A stretch of 64,000 nucleotides of DNA from Nitrosomonas stercoris (GCA_006742785.1 AP019755.1:1736001-1800000), one strand, 5' to 3'; positions 18,501 to 28,543 are shown, counted from the first letter of the stretch. Made by a program: numbers and translations. Notes: generated by a model from the letters alone, not told the origin.

Positions 18501-19850
18501 CTATCGCATACCGGGGAGCATTCCCTTGACTGCTCTCATCATTTTGGCCATTCCTCCCTTATTCATCATTTTCATCATCTTGCGCGCCTGCTCAAACTGT
18601 GTAAGCAGCCGATTGACTTCCTGTACAGTAACACCGGAACCAGCAGCAATCCGACGTTTGCGAGAAGCCTTGATAATTTCTGGTTTGGCGCGTTCCTGTG
18701 GCGTCATCGAATTGATAATTCCATCGGTGCGGTTGATGACCGTTTCATCCACATTCATATTTTGTGCTGCCTGACTGAGTTGGCGTGGCAATTTATCCAG
18801 CATGGCACTCATGCCCCCCATTTTTTTCATTTGCTGAAATTGCTGTTGAAAATCATTGAGATCAAAGCCTTTGCCCGATTTCATTTTTTTCATCAGGCGT
18901 TCTGCATCTTTCTGATCAGAACTGCGTTGTGCTTCCTCAATCAAGCCGAGTACATCACCCATCCCGAGAATACGTGAAGCCATACGATCCGGATGAAAGG
19001 GTTCCAATCCGGTTAGTTTTTCAGCGACACCAGCAAATTTGATTGGTTTGCCGGTCACATGACGAACCGATAGAGCGGCACCGCCGCGCGCGTCGCCATC
19101 CAGCTTGGTGAGAATGACGCCAGTCAGCGGTAGTGCTTCTGAAAATGCCTTGGCGGTATTGACAGCATCTTGCCCTTGCATGGCATCAACTACAAAAAAT
19201 GTTTCAGCGGGCTTGAGTAGTTGCTCTAATTGGCTGATTTCCTGCATCATTGCTTCATCGATTCCCAAGCGTCCAGCGGTGTCAACAATAATGACATCAT
19301 GGTGATGCTTGCGAGCAAAGTCTAATGCAGCCGTACTGATTTCCGCTGGCTTTTGGCCAGTTTTGGCCGAAAAAAAATCAGCGCCAGTTTGTTCAGCTAA
19401 CAAGGCTAGTTGTTCAATTGCAGCGGGGCGGTAAACGTCACAAGATACCAGCAGCACCTTCTTCTTTTTTTGTTCCATGAGCCATTTGGCCAATTTACCG
19501 CTGCTGGTAGTTTTACCAGCACCTTGTAATCCTGCCATTAAAATGACAGCAGGAGGGGTGACATTCAGATTAATTTCTGCCTTGTCTCCTCCCATAATGG
19601 CGACCAGCTCTTCATGCACGACACCGACCAGTGCTTGGCCAGGTGAAAGTTTATCCATGACTTCATGACCAACAGCGCGTTCCTTGACGCGCTCAATAAA
19701 TGTTTTGATGGCAGGTAAGGCAACATCCGCTTCAATTAACGCCATGCGCACTTCACGCAAAGCATCTTTAATATTACTTTCTGTCAGACGTGCTTCTCCA
19801 CGCAGTGTTTTTATGACACTGGAAAAGCGTTCGGTTAAATTGTCAAACAT
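18501..19850 (-). CDS. ffh: Signal recognition particle GTPase
   Basis: Protein part of the signal recognition particle, which binds signal sequences and 4.5S RNA and targets ribosomes to FtsY at the membrane. The 449-residue protein has the N domain (MFDNLTERFSSVIKTL), the G domain with GLQGAGKTTSSGKLA, DTAGRLGIDEAM and TKLDGDARGG, and a methionine-rich M domain ending KMMKMMNKGGMAKMMRAVKG. It is full length. It diverges from the CcsA-like gene, a frequent ffh neighbour in proteobacteria. No ffs gene was seen. Confidence 0.97.
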   Translation of the reverse strand: MFDNLTERFSSVIKTLRGEARLTESNIKDALREVRMALIEADVALPAIKTFIERVKERAVGHEVMDKLSPGQALVGVVHEELVAIMGGDKAEINLNVTPPAVILMAGLQGAGKTTSSGKLAKWLMEQKKKKVLLVSCDVYRPAAIEQLALLAEQTGADFFSAKTGQKPAEISTAALDFARKHHHDVIIVDTAGRLGIDEAMMQEISQLEQLLKPAETFFVVDAMQGQDAVNTAKAFSEALPLTGVILTKLDGDARGGAALSVRHVTGKPIKFAGVAEKLTGLEPFHPDRMASRILGMGDVLGLIEEAQRSSDQKDAERLMKKMKSGKGFDLNDFQQQFQQMKKMGGMSAMLDKLPRQLSQAAQNMNVDETVINRTDGIINSMTPQERAKPEIIKASRKRRIAAGSGVTVQEVNRLLTQFEQARKMMKMMNKGGMAKMMRAVKGMLPGMR

Positions 19851-19993
19851 GCAGGCTCCTGTAGAAATGAGGTTGGCTGGTGAACGTTGTGCTCTATGTT
19901 AAACTTTATGAAATCTGTCAAACAGTACTTCAGCTTTATCTAAACGAAGGGTAGACTGATTGCCTATTCATCAATTGCCTAGATTAATTATCG

Positions 19994-20839
19994 ATGTCCA
20001 GTATTCTAACTTATCTCACAGCTTCATTGCTTTACGGGATTGCCGGCTGGTATTTTTGGAAAGCATTGCATACAGCAGCACCAGCATTGCATATGGATGG
20101 CACCAAGGCTGAGCCGAATGTAAAGCTGCAGCAATTTGTCATGCTGGTCCCCTTAGCATTGCATGGCGCGGTGCTGTACCAATTGGTGTTTATGGATGAT
20201 ATGCTGAGTTTTGGGGTGGGGAATGCCATCTCAACGATTGTGTGGCTGACCGCCTTGATTTACTGGAGTTCAGGTTTTTTTACTTCGCTGCGAGAATTGC
20301 AAAATCTGGTGGCACCTATTTCTGCCATTGCGGCAATTGCCGTGTTGATTCCTCTGATACTGCCTTCTGTTCATCCATTGGCGCATGCTGGCATGACAGC
20401 GTTTAAAGCACATTTGCTGACAGCGATGCTTGCCTACAGCTTGTTTATTATTGCGGCTTTGCATGCAATGTTAATGATGTTGCTTGAGCGTCGTTTGCAT
20501 CATTCGCTGGTATCTTTAATATTTGTGCAGCTTCCCCCTTTGCTTGTCATGGACAAAATGCTATTCCGCATTGTGTGGGTTGGATTTGTTTTGCTCAGCC
20601 TTACTTTACTAAGCGGGGTGGTATTTTCAGAAGAGTTATTTGGGCAGTCGGTACCCTTTACCCATAAGTCGATATTTGGCTTTATCTCCTGGGGTATTTT
20701 TGCGGCGTTACTTGCCGGTCGACATTTGTATGGTTGGCGTGGTCGAACCGCCATACGCTGGATGCTGGCTGGATTTATTGCGCTGATTTTGTCTTATATT
20801 GGTAGTAAATTTGTATTGGAAATTGTTCTTAGTCGCTGA
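19994..20839 (+). CDS. CcsA/YpjD-like cytochrome c assembly membrane protein
   Basis: A 281-residue protein with about eight membrane spans, of the family that includes E. coli YpjD and resembles CcsA/ResC haem-delivery proteins. The hydrophobic blocks are regular from residue 5 (LTASLLYGIAGWYF) to the end (WMLAGFIALILSYIGSKFVLEI). Conserved histidines sit in GAVLYQ-preceding LALHG, in MTAFKAHLLTAMLAYSLF and near FTHKSIFGFISW. The WWD haem motif of true CcsA proteins was not seen, so a direct role in cytochrome c maturation is not shown. It is divergent from ffh, and xerD follows after 20 bases. Confidence 0.8.
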   Translation: MSSILTYLTASLLYGIAGWYFWKALHTAAPALHMDGTKAEPNVKLQQFVMLVPLALHGAVLYQLVFMDDMLSFGVGNAISTIVWLTALIYWSSGFFTSLRELQNLVAPISAIAAIAVLIPLILPSVHPLAHAGMTAFKAHLLTAMLAYSLFIIAALHAMLMMLLERRLHHSLVSLIFVQLPPLLVMDKMLFRIVWVGFVLLSLTLLSGVVFSEELFGQSVPFTHKSIFGFISWGIFAALLAGRHLYGWRGRTAIRWMLAGFIALILSYIGSKFVLEIVLSR

Positions 20840-20859
20840 TATTCTATGTTGCTAGTGGC

Positions 20860-21777
20860 ATGAGCGCAACTGAAGTCAATACACAGCAGCTGGATGAATT
20901 TATTGACGCATTGTGGCTGGAAGATGGCTTATCTCGAAATACCTTGACGAGCTATCGGGCTGATCTAGTGCGATTGGTTAAGTGGCTTGATCAGAAAAAT
21001 AGAAAAAACATGCAATTGACTGCCATTACTCAGGCAGATTTGTTGGCTTTTTTATCTGGCAGAATTGCACAAGGTGTGAAAACCAGCACAACTTGTCGAG
21101 AATTAACCAGTATCAAACGTTTTTATCGTTATTTACTGCGGCAGGAAAAAATTGCTGTGGATCCCGCATCAAATATTGATAGTCCAAAGATTTCCCATCG
21201 TTTGCCGGCAAGTTTGGCAGAATCTGAAGTAGAAAAGCTGCTGGCGGCTCCTAACATACAGCTCCCGCTTGGGTTGCGTGACCGTACTATGCTGGAAATA
21301 TTGTATGCTGCTGGATTGCGTGTATCTGAATTAATCAATCTGACAGTATCGCAGGTGCGTATAGATATGGGTGTGGTACGTATCCTGGGTAAAGGCAATA
21401 AGGAGCGTCTCATTCCGTTAGGAGAAGAGGCGTTGTATTGGCTGGATCGATATCAGCGTGAGGCACGTCTGACATTATTATCTGGGAGATTGAGCGATAT
21501 GCTATTTGTGACAACACGTGGCAGTGCTATGACAAGACAGGCGTTTTGGTATTTGATCAAGCGCTATGCGCAGCAAGTGGGCATTGTGAAACCGTTGTCG
21601 CCGCATACGTTACGACACGCATTTGCCACACATTTGCTCAATCATGGTGCTGATTTACGTGTCGTACAGCTATTGCTGGGCCATAGTGATATTTCTACTA
21701 CCCAGATTTATACACATGTTGCTCGTGAACGTCTCAAGCAATTACATACTCGCCATCATCCAAGAGGCGCACTGTAG
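20860..21777 (+). CDS. xerD: Site-specific tyrosine recombinase XerD
   Basis: Acts with XerC at dif to resolve chromosome dimers at division. The 305-residue protein has the N-terminal SAM-like core-binding domain (LDEFIDALWLEDGLSRNTL) and a catalytic domain with Arg in LYAAGLRVSELI, Lys in ILGKGNKERLIPL, HTLRHAFATHLL, LLGHSDISTTQIYTHV and the nucleophile Tyr in that last motif. Length and these motifs match XerD rather than a phage integrase. It begins 20 bases after the CcsA-like gene. Two tRNA genes lie beyond it in the opposite direction, with no sign of an integrated element. Confidence 0.93.
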   Translation: MSATEVNTQQLDEFIDALWLEDGLSRNTLTSYRADLVRLVKWLDQKNRKNMQLTAITQADLLAFLSGRIAQGVKTSTTCRELTSIKRFYRYLLRQEKIAVDPASNIDSPKISHRLPASLAESEVEKLLAAPNIQLPLGLRDRTMLEILYAAGLRVSELINLTVSQVRIDMGVVRILGKGNKERLIPLGEEALYWLDRYQREARLTLLSGRLSDMLFVTTRGSAMTRQAFWYLIKRYAQQVGIVKPLSPHTLRHAFATHLLNHGADLRVVQLLLGHSDISTTQIYTHVARERLKQLHTRHHPRGAL

Positions 21778-21919
21778 CGCAATAATATTTATTTCAGTTG
21801 TAAAAGAGATGGTTTTACAGCTATTTATGTACATCAAGAGCGTATGTAGTAACGAATAATCGGGATCGGATTACTGAGAAAATGAAGAGTGGTCGTGGTA
21901 ATTAGGGAGAGAAAGACAG

Positions 21920-21995
<76 letters not shown>

Positions 21996-22040
21996 TAGAA
22001 ATCAGCAGTAAAACGCATATTTTACTAGCATAATTTTTAT

Positions 22041-22117
22041 TGGCGCGCCCGGCAGGATTCGAACCCACGACCCCTTGGTTCGTAGCCAAGTACTCTATCC
22101 AACTGAGCTACGGGCGC
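22041..22117 (-). tRNA. tRNA-Arg (ACG)
   Basis: A 77-base tRNA on the minus strand with acceptor GCGCCCG/CGGGCGC, D arm AGCTCAGTTGGATAGAGT, anticodon loop CTACGAA reading ACG (wobble inosine expected), T arm GGGTTCGAATCC and an encoded CCA. It lies 45 bases upstream of tRNA-Phe on the same strand, so both are probably cut from one transcript. Confidence 0.97.
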
Positions 22118-22460
22118 TTTTTACGAGCATTCCATCATTTACTATTGTATGTAGCGTCAATAGTTTTTAGGTATGCCCGAGAAGCTGAGCATGATGTTAT
22201 ATTTAAGGATCATTGTCAAGAATCCCCTTGGGGTAGCTAAATAAGTTCTGAAGAAGATGAAGCTAACAATAGGTAACGAGTAATTGAGCATTGTTAGATT
22301 TAAACCTGCAATTTAGGCTGATTTCATTGGTTTGTTTGTTGTTAATAGTGTTATAACTATCGTTTTAAATGATGTTTGAATATAGAAGTGACTGCTTTAA
22401 ACTATTCAAGGTAAGTAGTGCTTTGCAAATTTGTGTGCTTAATCTTAATTAGGGGTAACT
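22118..22460 (+). other. Leader region of prsT and upstream side of the tRNA pair
   Basis: AT-rich and gene-free. A weak promoter-like pair TTGAAT (22376-22381) and TAAACT (22398-22403), 16 bases apart, could drive prsT. A small dyad ATAGT-GTTATA-ACTAT stands at 22345-22360. The ribosome site AGGGG precedes the ATG at 22461. No sigma-54 pattern was found. Confidence 0.4.
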
Positions 22461-25250
22461 ATGCACTGTTCAGGTAAAACGATTACTCGAATGAAACCAA
22501 CGACTATTCTTGCTCCCGTACTAGCAGTTATGCTGATATTGTCTGCTTGCGGAAAGCCTATGGATGCTCAGGCTTTAGTAGCAGAGGCCAAACAGTATCA
22601 GCAGCAGGGAGACAATAAAGCTGCCATCATTCAATTAAAGAATGCACTTAAGCAAAGTCCAAATGATCCTGAAATTCGTTATTTGTTGGGTACGCTCTAT
22701 GATAAAAGTGGGGATGTACTATCTGCTGAAAAGGAGCTGAATAAAGCGCTTGATCTTGGTATGGATCCGGTCAAGGTATTGCCTGGGCTGAGCCGTGCTT
22801 GGCTTGGTACGGGTCAGTTTCAGAAGATATTGGATGAAACTGAGCAATTATCAGACGAAGGAAATTTTGCGGAATTGCTGACTTTGCGAGGCAATGCTGC
22901 TTTGGCACTTAACAAGATTGAGGAAGCCAAGGCATTATTTGAACAGGCGTTGCAAGGTGAACCAGGGTTCACAGATGCATTAATTGGCATGGCTAGATGT
23001 TCCCTGGCGCGTAATGGTATTGAATCAGCGATGAATTTTGCAGGAGAAGCTGTTCAGCTCAACCCGGAAAGTAGTGATGCAGTATTGTTCAGAGGTGACT
23101 TATTGCGTGCCCAGAACAAGATTGATGAGGCTCTGGCGGATTACGATCAGGCGATCAAGCTGAATCCTGAGGCAGTGGCAGCTTATATTAACCGGGCAAC
23201 AATAGCTATTAGTACCAAGAAGTTTGAAGCAGCACAAACTGATCTGGATGCCGCACGTAAAGTTATCCCCGGAAGCTTGCCTGTTGCATATACTCAAGCA
23301 TTACTGGATTTTAGTCAGGGTAAGCATGCAGCAGCACTTGAAATTTTACAACAAGTGTTAAGCGCAGCGCCTGACCATCTTCCCAGTGTGCTACTCACAG
23401 GCGCAACGCAATTTGCTTTGGGATCGTTGTCACAAGCTGAACAGCATGTTGGGCAATATCTGAAAAAAATTCCCAATAATCTTTATGCCATTAAATTAAT
23501 GGCTTCTATTCAGATAAAAAATAACCAGGCGAAACAAGCTATTGCTACTTTATCTCCTGCATTGAAAGCTGTACAACAGGATCCACAGCTATTTGCATTG
23601 GCTGGAGAAGCGTATATGCGCACTAAGGAGTTTACAAAAGCAACAGAATATTTCGAAAAGGCTGGCGAATTATCTCCCGATAATCCTGCGTTATATACCG
23701 CTATGGCTATCAGCAAAATGGGACAGGGGGAAAATAAAAGTGCCATTGCTGATCTAGAACATGCGGTACAGCTGGATGATCAATCTGGTCGTGCTGGTGT
23801 CATGTTGGTTTTGACGCATTTGCAGCAACGGGAATTTGATAAAGCGTTGGAAGCAGTTAAATCACAGCTTGCAGAACAACCAGATAACCCTTTACTTCAT
23901 AATTTGGAAGGAGGTGTTTATCTGGGTAAAAAAGATTTAGCCAAGGCACGTGCTAGCTTTAACCAAGCACTTGTGTTACAGCCGGATTATTTTCCAGCTA
24001 TATCTAATTTAGCCAGGATTGATCTACAGGAAAAACAACCCGAGGTTGCACAAAAACGGTTTGAAGACTTGTTACAAAGAGATAGCAAGAATGTGCAGGC
24101 AATGAATGCATTGGCTAATCTTGCACTGTCACAAGGGAATAAGGAAAAAGCAACGGAATGGCTAGAAAAAGCGGTGCAGAAAAATCCGAACGAGTTGCAA
24201 CCCGCTCTGCAATTAGGCGCACATTATTTAACGACCAATGTGCCTAAGAAATCGCTGGCGCTGGCTAAAAAATTACAAGCGACTCATTCTGATAATCTGA
24301 GTGTAACAGAGCTATTGGCGCGTTCGTATTTGGCAAGTGGCGATAAAAATGCCGCTTTGGAAAATTTTGAAAAACTTGCTGCCAGGTTACCTGACTCAGC
24401 ACCTGCTCAATTACAAGTGGCACAAATTTATGCTTCTATGCAGGATACCAAGGCAGCAACTAAGGCATTGAAAAAAGCATTGGCAATTAAGCCGGATATG
24501 TGGGAAGCCAAGCTGATGCAGGCGCAGTTAGCAGTTGGAGCGGGTCAGGTGGATAAAGCACTTAACATCGCGCAAGAAATGCAAAAGCAGCATGATAAGT
24601 TGCCAGTTGGATTTGAACTGGAGGGGGATTTGCAGATGGGACAGAAAAATACTGCTGCCGCTGCCGCTGCTTATGAAAAGGCCTGGTCTAAACAGAAAAA
24701 CAATCAACGTTTGATTAAGCTGCATACTGCACTGAGCCAAAGTGGCAAAGCCAAGCAAGCTGATCAACATATAGCACAATGGCTGAAAGATAACCCTAAT
24801 GATGCAGCTGCACGCATGTATCTGGCAGGTACTTATCTGGCAGCTGAAAAATATGATGCTGCAATCAAGGAATACCAAACGATATTGAAACAACATCCAG
24901 AAGATGCGGCAACGTTGAATAACCTTGCCTGGATATATCAGCAAAAGAAAGATCCTGCTGCACTGGAATATGCTGAAAAAGCACACAAGCAAGCACCTGA
25001 TAGCCCTTCTATCATGGATACATTGGGCTGGATTCTGGTTGAAAAAGGTGAAATTGAACGTGGTACTTCTTTATTGCAAAAGGCGGTAGCAGCAGCGCCG
25101 GAAGCAGCCGCATTTCGTTATCATTATGCAGTTGGCTTGCAGCAATCTGGCAATACAGCAGAAGCACGTCAAGAATTGGAAAAATTGTTGAGCGGTGATC
25201 AACCTTTTTCACAGCGAGATGAAGCTCAAAAATTGTTTGAGAGCCTGTAG
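22461..25250 (+). CDS. prsT: PEP-CTERM system TPR-repeat lipoprotein PrsT
   Basis: A 929-residue lipoprotein made almost entirely of tetratricopeptide repeats. The signal peptide (MKPTTILAPVLAVMLI) ends in a lipobox LSAC, giving an acylated cysteine near residue 30. TPR units follow to the end, for example GDNKAAIIQLKNALKQSPND, KIDEALADYDQAIKLNPE and DAATLNNLAWIYQQKKD. Length and repeat pattern match PrsT, found with exosortase/PEP-CTERM exopolysaccharide export loci. The AGGGG site supports the ATG at 22461, though the ATG at 22491 starts just before the hydrophobic core. In many genomes prsT sits beside prsK, prsR and xrtA; none is adjacent here. Confidence 0.85.
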   Translation: MHCSGKTITRMKPTTILAPVLAVMLILSACGKPMDAQALVAEAKQYQQQGDNKAAIIQLKNALKQSPNDPEIRYLLGTLYDKSGDVLSAEKELNKALDLGMDPVKVLPGLSRAWLGTGQFQKILDETEQLSDEGNFAELLTLRGNAALALNKIEEAKALFEQALQGEPGFTDALIGMARCSLARNGIESAMNFAGEAVQLNPESSDAVLFRGDLLRAQNKIDEALADYDQAIKLNPEAVAAYINRATIAISTKKFEAAQTDLDAARKVIPGSLPVAYTQALLDFSQGKHAAALEILQQVLSAAPDHLPSVLLTGATQFALGSLSQAEQHVGQYLKKIPNNLYAIKLMASIQIKNNQAKQAIATLSPALKAVQQDPQLFALAGEAYMRTKEFTKATEYFEKAGELSPDNPALYTAMAISKMGQGENKSAIADLEHAVQLDDQSGRAGVMLVLTHLQQREFDKALEAVKSQLAEQPDNPLLHNLEGGVYLGKKDLAKARASFNQALVLQPDYFPAISNLARIDLQEKQPEVAQKRFEDLLQRDSKNVQAMNALANLALSQGNKEKATEWLEKAVQKNPNELQPALQLGAHYLTTNVPKKSLALAKKLQATHSDNLSVTELLARSYLASGDKNAALENFEKLAARLPDSAPAQLQVAQIYASMQDTKAATKALKKALAIKPDMWEAKLMQAQLAVGAGQVDKALNIAQEMQKQHDKLPVGFELEGDLQMGQKNTAAAAAAYEKAWSKQKNNQRLIKLHTALSQSGKAKQADQHIAQWLKDNPNDAAARMYLAGTYLAAEKYDAAIKEYQTILKQHPEDAATLNNLAWIYQQKKDPAALEYAEKAHKQAPDSPSIMDTLGWILVEKGEIERGTSLLQKAVAAAPEAAAFRYHYAVGLQQSGNTAEARQELEKLLSGDQPFSQRDEAQKLFESL

Positions 25251-25297
25251 CAAACCACGTAACAAATAGTTGTTATTTTTAGTTGTATGTTGTTTCG

Positions 25298-25329
25298 ACC
25301 CCTTGTGGAGAAATTCGCAAGGGGTTTTT
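25298..25329 (+). terminator. Rho-independent terminator after prsT
   Basis: ACCCCTTG (25298-25305) pairs perfectly with CAAGGGGT (25318-25325) across a 12-base loop, followed by four more T. It ends transcription of prsT before cysM. Confidence 0.85.
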
Positions 25330-25377
25330 ACATGTCATGAGACAATTTCATTTTATTTGCAGTAATATGTGTGCATC

Positions 25378-26274
25378 ATGAATAAAACAATCGAACACTG
25401 TATTGGCCATACGCCGCTGATTCAGCTCAAGCGCCTTCCAGGTAAAACCAGCAATACTGTTCTGGCAAAACTGGAGGGTAATAATCCTGCTGGATCAGTC
25501 AAGGATCGACCTGCTTATTCCATGATCATGCGTGCTCAGCAGCGAGGTGTTATTCGTCCCGGAGATACCCTAATAGAGGCTACCAGTGGTAATACTGGAA
25601 TTGCATTGGCCATGACTGCAGCAGCCTTGGGCTATCACATGATTTTGCTGATGCCAGACAATCAGAGTGTGGAACGTCAACAAGTAATGACGGCGTATGG
25701 TGCTGAATTAATCTTGACTCCGCAAGAAGGCGGCATGGAATTGGCCAGAGATACGGCCGAACAATTATACAAGACAGGTAGAGGTTTTATTTTGGATCAG
25801 TTTTCTAACCCGGATAATCCGTTGGCACACTATGAAGGTACCGGTCCTGAAATATGGCAGGATACCGCTGGCAAGCTGACTCATTTTGTTAGCAGCATGG
25901 GAACCACCGGCACGATCATGGGGTGCGCGCGCTATTTCCGAGAGAAACAGCAAAAAGTGGAAGTTGTTGGTGTACAACCACAAGAAGGCGCAAAAATTCC
26001 AGGAATTCGCAAGTGGCCGGAAGCTTATTTACCCAAGATTTATCAGCCCGATCTAGTTGATCGTATCTTGCTGGTGTCCCAGTTGGAAGCAGAAGAGATG
26101 GCACGTCGTTTGGCTGCTGAAGAAGGAATATTTGCTGGTATTTCATCAGGTGGAGCAATGGCTGCTGCCTTAAAACTTTCTGCCCAAGTGAAAAATGCAG
26201 TTATTGTTTCGATTGTATGTGACCGAGGAGATCGCTATTTATCAACGGGTGTTTTTCCTTTTTCGGGAGCATGA
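25378..26274 (+). CDS. cysM: Cysteine synthase B (O-acetylserine sulfhydrylase)
   Basis: PLP enzyme that makes cysteine from O-acetylserine and sulfide, and in CysM enzymes also from thiosulfate. The 298-residue protein has the PLP lysine in NPAGSVKDRPAYSM, the substrate loop EATSGNTGIALA, the phosphate cup SSMGTTGTIMG and the C-terminal CDRGDRYLSTGVF. The shorter length and segment patterns match CysM rather than CysK. The ATG at 25378 starts MNKTIEHCIGHTPLI, the normal family start; a GTG nine bases earlier is less likely. The YdbH-like gene starts 11 bases after its stop. Confidence 0.93.
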   Translation: MNKTIEHCIGHTPLIQLKRLPGKTSNTVLAKLEGNNPAGSVKDRPAYSMIMRAQQRGVIRPGDTLIEATSGNTGIALAMTAAALGYHMILLMPDNQSVERQQVMTAYGAELILTPQEGGMELARDTAEQLYKTGRGFILDQFSNPDNPLAHYEGTGPEIWQDTAGKLTHFVSSMGTTGTIMGCARYFREKQQKVEVVGVQPQEGAKIPGIRKWPEAYLPKIYQPDLVDRILLVSQLEAEEMARRLAAEEGIFAGISSGGAMAAALKLSAQVKNAVIVSIVCDRGDRYLSTGVFPFSGA

Positions 26275-26285
26275 GGCCGAGATAG

Positions 26286-28325
26286 TTGCTTGATAGTTTT
26301 TCTCAGCATAAATGTATTCCGCATTTGTGGCTATTTTGGATATTACTGGTAGCTTGTTTTCCGGTTGTAGCAGCTGTTCCTCTGCTTGATTTTGTGTTGG
26401 ATGATATTCGTCATCCTGTATTTTCTATACGTTCAGCACATATTCAGTTGTCTGCTGTTCCCTCGCCCACATTTGAGATTAATCTAGGCGAATTAGCTAT
26501 TGGAAATAAGAAATGGCATAACCTGCAATTGAAGTGTGATCGTGTACATATCAATACGCAGCTGGTTGATTGCTCTGCGGGGCATCTGCAACTTGGTGAG
26601 CAAACTTTACCTCTCTCTTTTCAATTATTGCGACAGCATCAAAGGTTTGTCCTGGAGATATACCCACAGTCTGTTAAGAAATCGAGCGGAAAATGGCGAT
26701 TAGTGATTGATTGGCGAGCAAAACAGTGGCGCAGTGTACTAAAAATAGTAAATGGGGATGGTAAGTTTCTGGCAAATTTGCTGCCCCAGCAAGTAGAACA
26801 GATACAGGTGCAGCAAGCAAAGTTAAATGGCAGTATTCGCGTTGATGGCAATGAAGCCGCTGTAACCACTGTGCATGCTCAATTGCGTGCCAGTGAGCTG
26901 TCTTTTAATGATGCTAGTGGCCAGCATGCAGGTGAGCGGGTAGCAGGCAATCTTGATCTGAAGATTCGTAGGCACAATAACAGTTGGTTGTGGCGAAGTC
27001 GCTTTGATTGGTCAGATGGCGAGATATTCTGGCAACCCTTTTATTTTTCTGGGGATGGCCATCAACTGACTGCCAGAGGAATAGTGCGTGATCAGCAAGT
27101 ACGTGTCACGCAGGCTGAACTTAACCTGACAGGAATAGGTGCGGCTGACTTTTCTGCCGTGATTGATAGGAAAAATTACACTCTACGGCAAGCTGATTTC
27201 TCGGCTAAAAATATCGTATTGTCTACTTTGTTTGCCGACATCGTTCGACCTCTTGCAATGGAAACGGCCTTGGCTGAAACTGAGGCATCCGGACAAGTAA
27301 GTATCACGGGACGTTATCGAAAGGATCATCAATCACTGACGCTGAATATACAGGATGCGACATTGGTTGATGCACATGGGCGTTTTGCTGTGGATAAGCT
27401 GAATGTCTATTTGCCGTGGGATGGTAGCGAGAGACAATATGGAGCGATTCAATTTGATAACGGACAGATTTTGGGAGTGCCGCTGGGCACAACGACACTT
27501 GCGTTAGCTACTCAAGGGTTGGCAATTGATATTTCACATGCGGAAATACCAATATTGGATGGAGAGCTGCGCATAAGAGATTTTTCTGCAGCGCAGCATG
27601 CATCGGGTTGGCAGTGGCAGTTTAATGGGGAATTGTTGCCAATTTCCATGGAGAAATTGACGCAATCTTTGCAAATACAACCAATGTTTGGAACATTATC
27701 AGGCACAATTCCCAAGATGAGTTATGCCAACTCAGTTGTGTCGATGCAAGGTGAGCTGGTTTCGGGAGTGTTTGATGGGGTGGCAGTAGCTAGAAATCTG
27801 ATATTAACCAAACCATTCAGTATGATGCCGCGTTTAGAGGCTGATGTTGCACTCCACCACATGGATCTGGATTTGCTGACGCGTGCTTATTCATTTGGCA
27901 ATATACAAGGGCGCATCGATATTGAAGTCAATGGGTTGGAGCTGGTTAACTGGGAGCCAGTTAGATTTGATGCCAAATTGGCAAGTAGCAAGGGAGATTA
28001 CAAGCGGCGCATTAGTCAGGCGGCTGTTAAGAATATCATTGCGCTTGGCGGGAATTCCGCGGTATCTGCTATCCAAAGTAGTTTTCTTGGGTTTTTCGAT
28101 CAATTTCGTTATGCTGAAATAGGCTGGAGTTGTAAACTACGTGGGCACATTTGTTATATGGGCGGCATTGAACCAACTTCTCGGGATTTTAAAGGGTATA
28201 CCTTGATCAAGGGCAGTGGCATACCTGCGATTACCATTACCGGCTATAATTCCGAGGTGGACTGGCCTGAATTACTGAAACGTCTGGAACATGCGATTGA
28301 AACGGGTGCTCCAGTTATTCACTAA
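26286..28325 (+). CDS. YdbH-like AsmA-type intermembrane protein
   Basis: A 679-residue protein with a membrane anchor near the start (LWLFWILLVACFPVVAAVPL) and a long, beta-rich periplasmic part. Identification rests on its C-terminal region (FDGVAVARNLILTKPFSMMP; DLLTRAYSFGNIQGRIDIEV; SAIQSSFLGFFDQFRYAEIG) and on the next two genes, which are YnbE- and YdbL-like. In E. coli, YdbH with YnbE forms an AsmA-like bridge that moves phospholipid between inner and outer membrane. It begins at TTG 26286, the first codon after an in-frame stop, with GAGGCCGAG upstream. Shorter than E. coli YdbH (about 880 residues), so a reduced version is likely. Confidence 0.78.
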   Translation: MLDSFSQHKCIPHLWLFWILLVACFPVVAAVPLLDFVLDDIRHPVFSIRSAHIQLSAVPSPTFEINLGELAIGNKKWHNLQLKCDRVHINTQLVDCSAGHLQLGEQTLPLSFQLLRQHQRFVLEIYPQSVKKSSGKWRLVIDWRAKQWRSVLKIVNGDGKFLANLLPQQVEQIQVQQAKLNGSIRVDGNEAAVTTVHAQLRASELSFNDASGQHAGERVAGNLDLKIRRHNNSWLWRSRFDWSDGEIFWQPFYFSGDGHQLTARGIVRDQQVRVTQAELNLTGIGAADFSAVIDRKNYTLRQADFSAKNIVLSTLFADIVRPLAMETALAETEASGQVSITGRYRKDHQSLTLNIQDATLVDAHGRFAVDKLNVYLPWDGSERQYGAIQFDNGQILGVPLGTTTLALATQGLAIDISHAEIPILDGELRIRDFSAAQHASGWQWQFNGELLPISMEKLTQSLQIQPMFGTLSGTIPKMSYANSVVSMQGELVSGVFDGVAVARNLILTKPFSMMPRLEADVALHHMDLDLLTRAYSFGNIQGRIDIEVNGLELVNWEPVRFDAKLASSKGDYKRRISQAAVKNIIALGGNSAVSAIQSSFLGFFDQFRYAEIGWSCKLRGHICYMGGIEPTSRDFKGYTLIKGSGIPAITITGYNSEVDWPELLKRLEHAIETGAPVIH

Positions 28326-28330
28326 AGATA

Positions 28331-28543
28331 ATGATGAATTATAATTTCAATCTGCTGTTATTGGTTGTTGTTAGCTTCTTCGCTTCAGCTTGTGTGACGA
28401 TTAATATCTATTTTCCTGCAGCTGCTGCTGAAAAAGTTGTGGACAAGATTATTGATGAAGTCTGGCAGATTGATGATGATAAAACAGACAGTAAAGATCA
28501 GTCGGGGAAAGCATTAAAAAATGATGATGTGCAAGATGATTAA
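28331..28543 (+). CDS. YnbE-like lipoprotein
   Basis: A 70-residue lipoprotein. The signal peptide (NFNLLLLVVVSFF) ends in the lipobox ASAC, then VTINIYFPAAAAEKVVDKII, the hallmark of YnbE/DUF4810-like small lipoproteins that partner YdbH. The tail is acidic (DDDKTDSKDQ). In E. coli, YnbE multimers cap the outer-membrane end of YdbH. The start lies five bases after the YdbH-like stop, so translation is probably coupled. Confidence 0.82.
   Translation: MMNYNFNLLLLVVVSFFASACVTINIYFPAAAAEKVVDKIIDEVWQIDDDKTDSKDQSGKALKNDDVQDD

Noticed and set aside
18384-18977. 197-codon plus-strand frame overlapping ffh
   Set aside because: Antisense to the M domain of ffh; begins in the IS481 remnant and has no family match.
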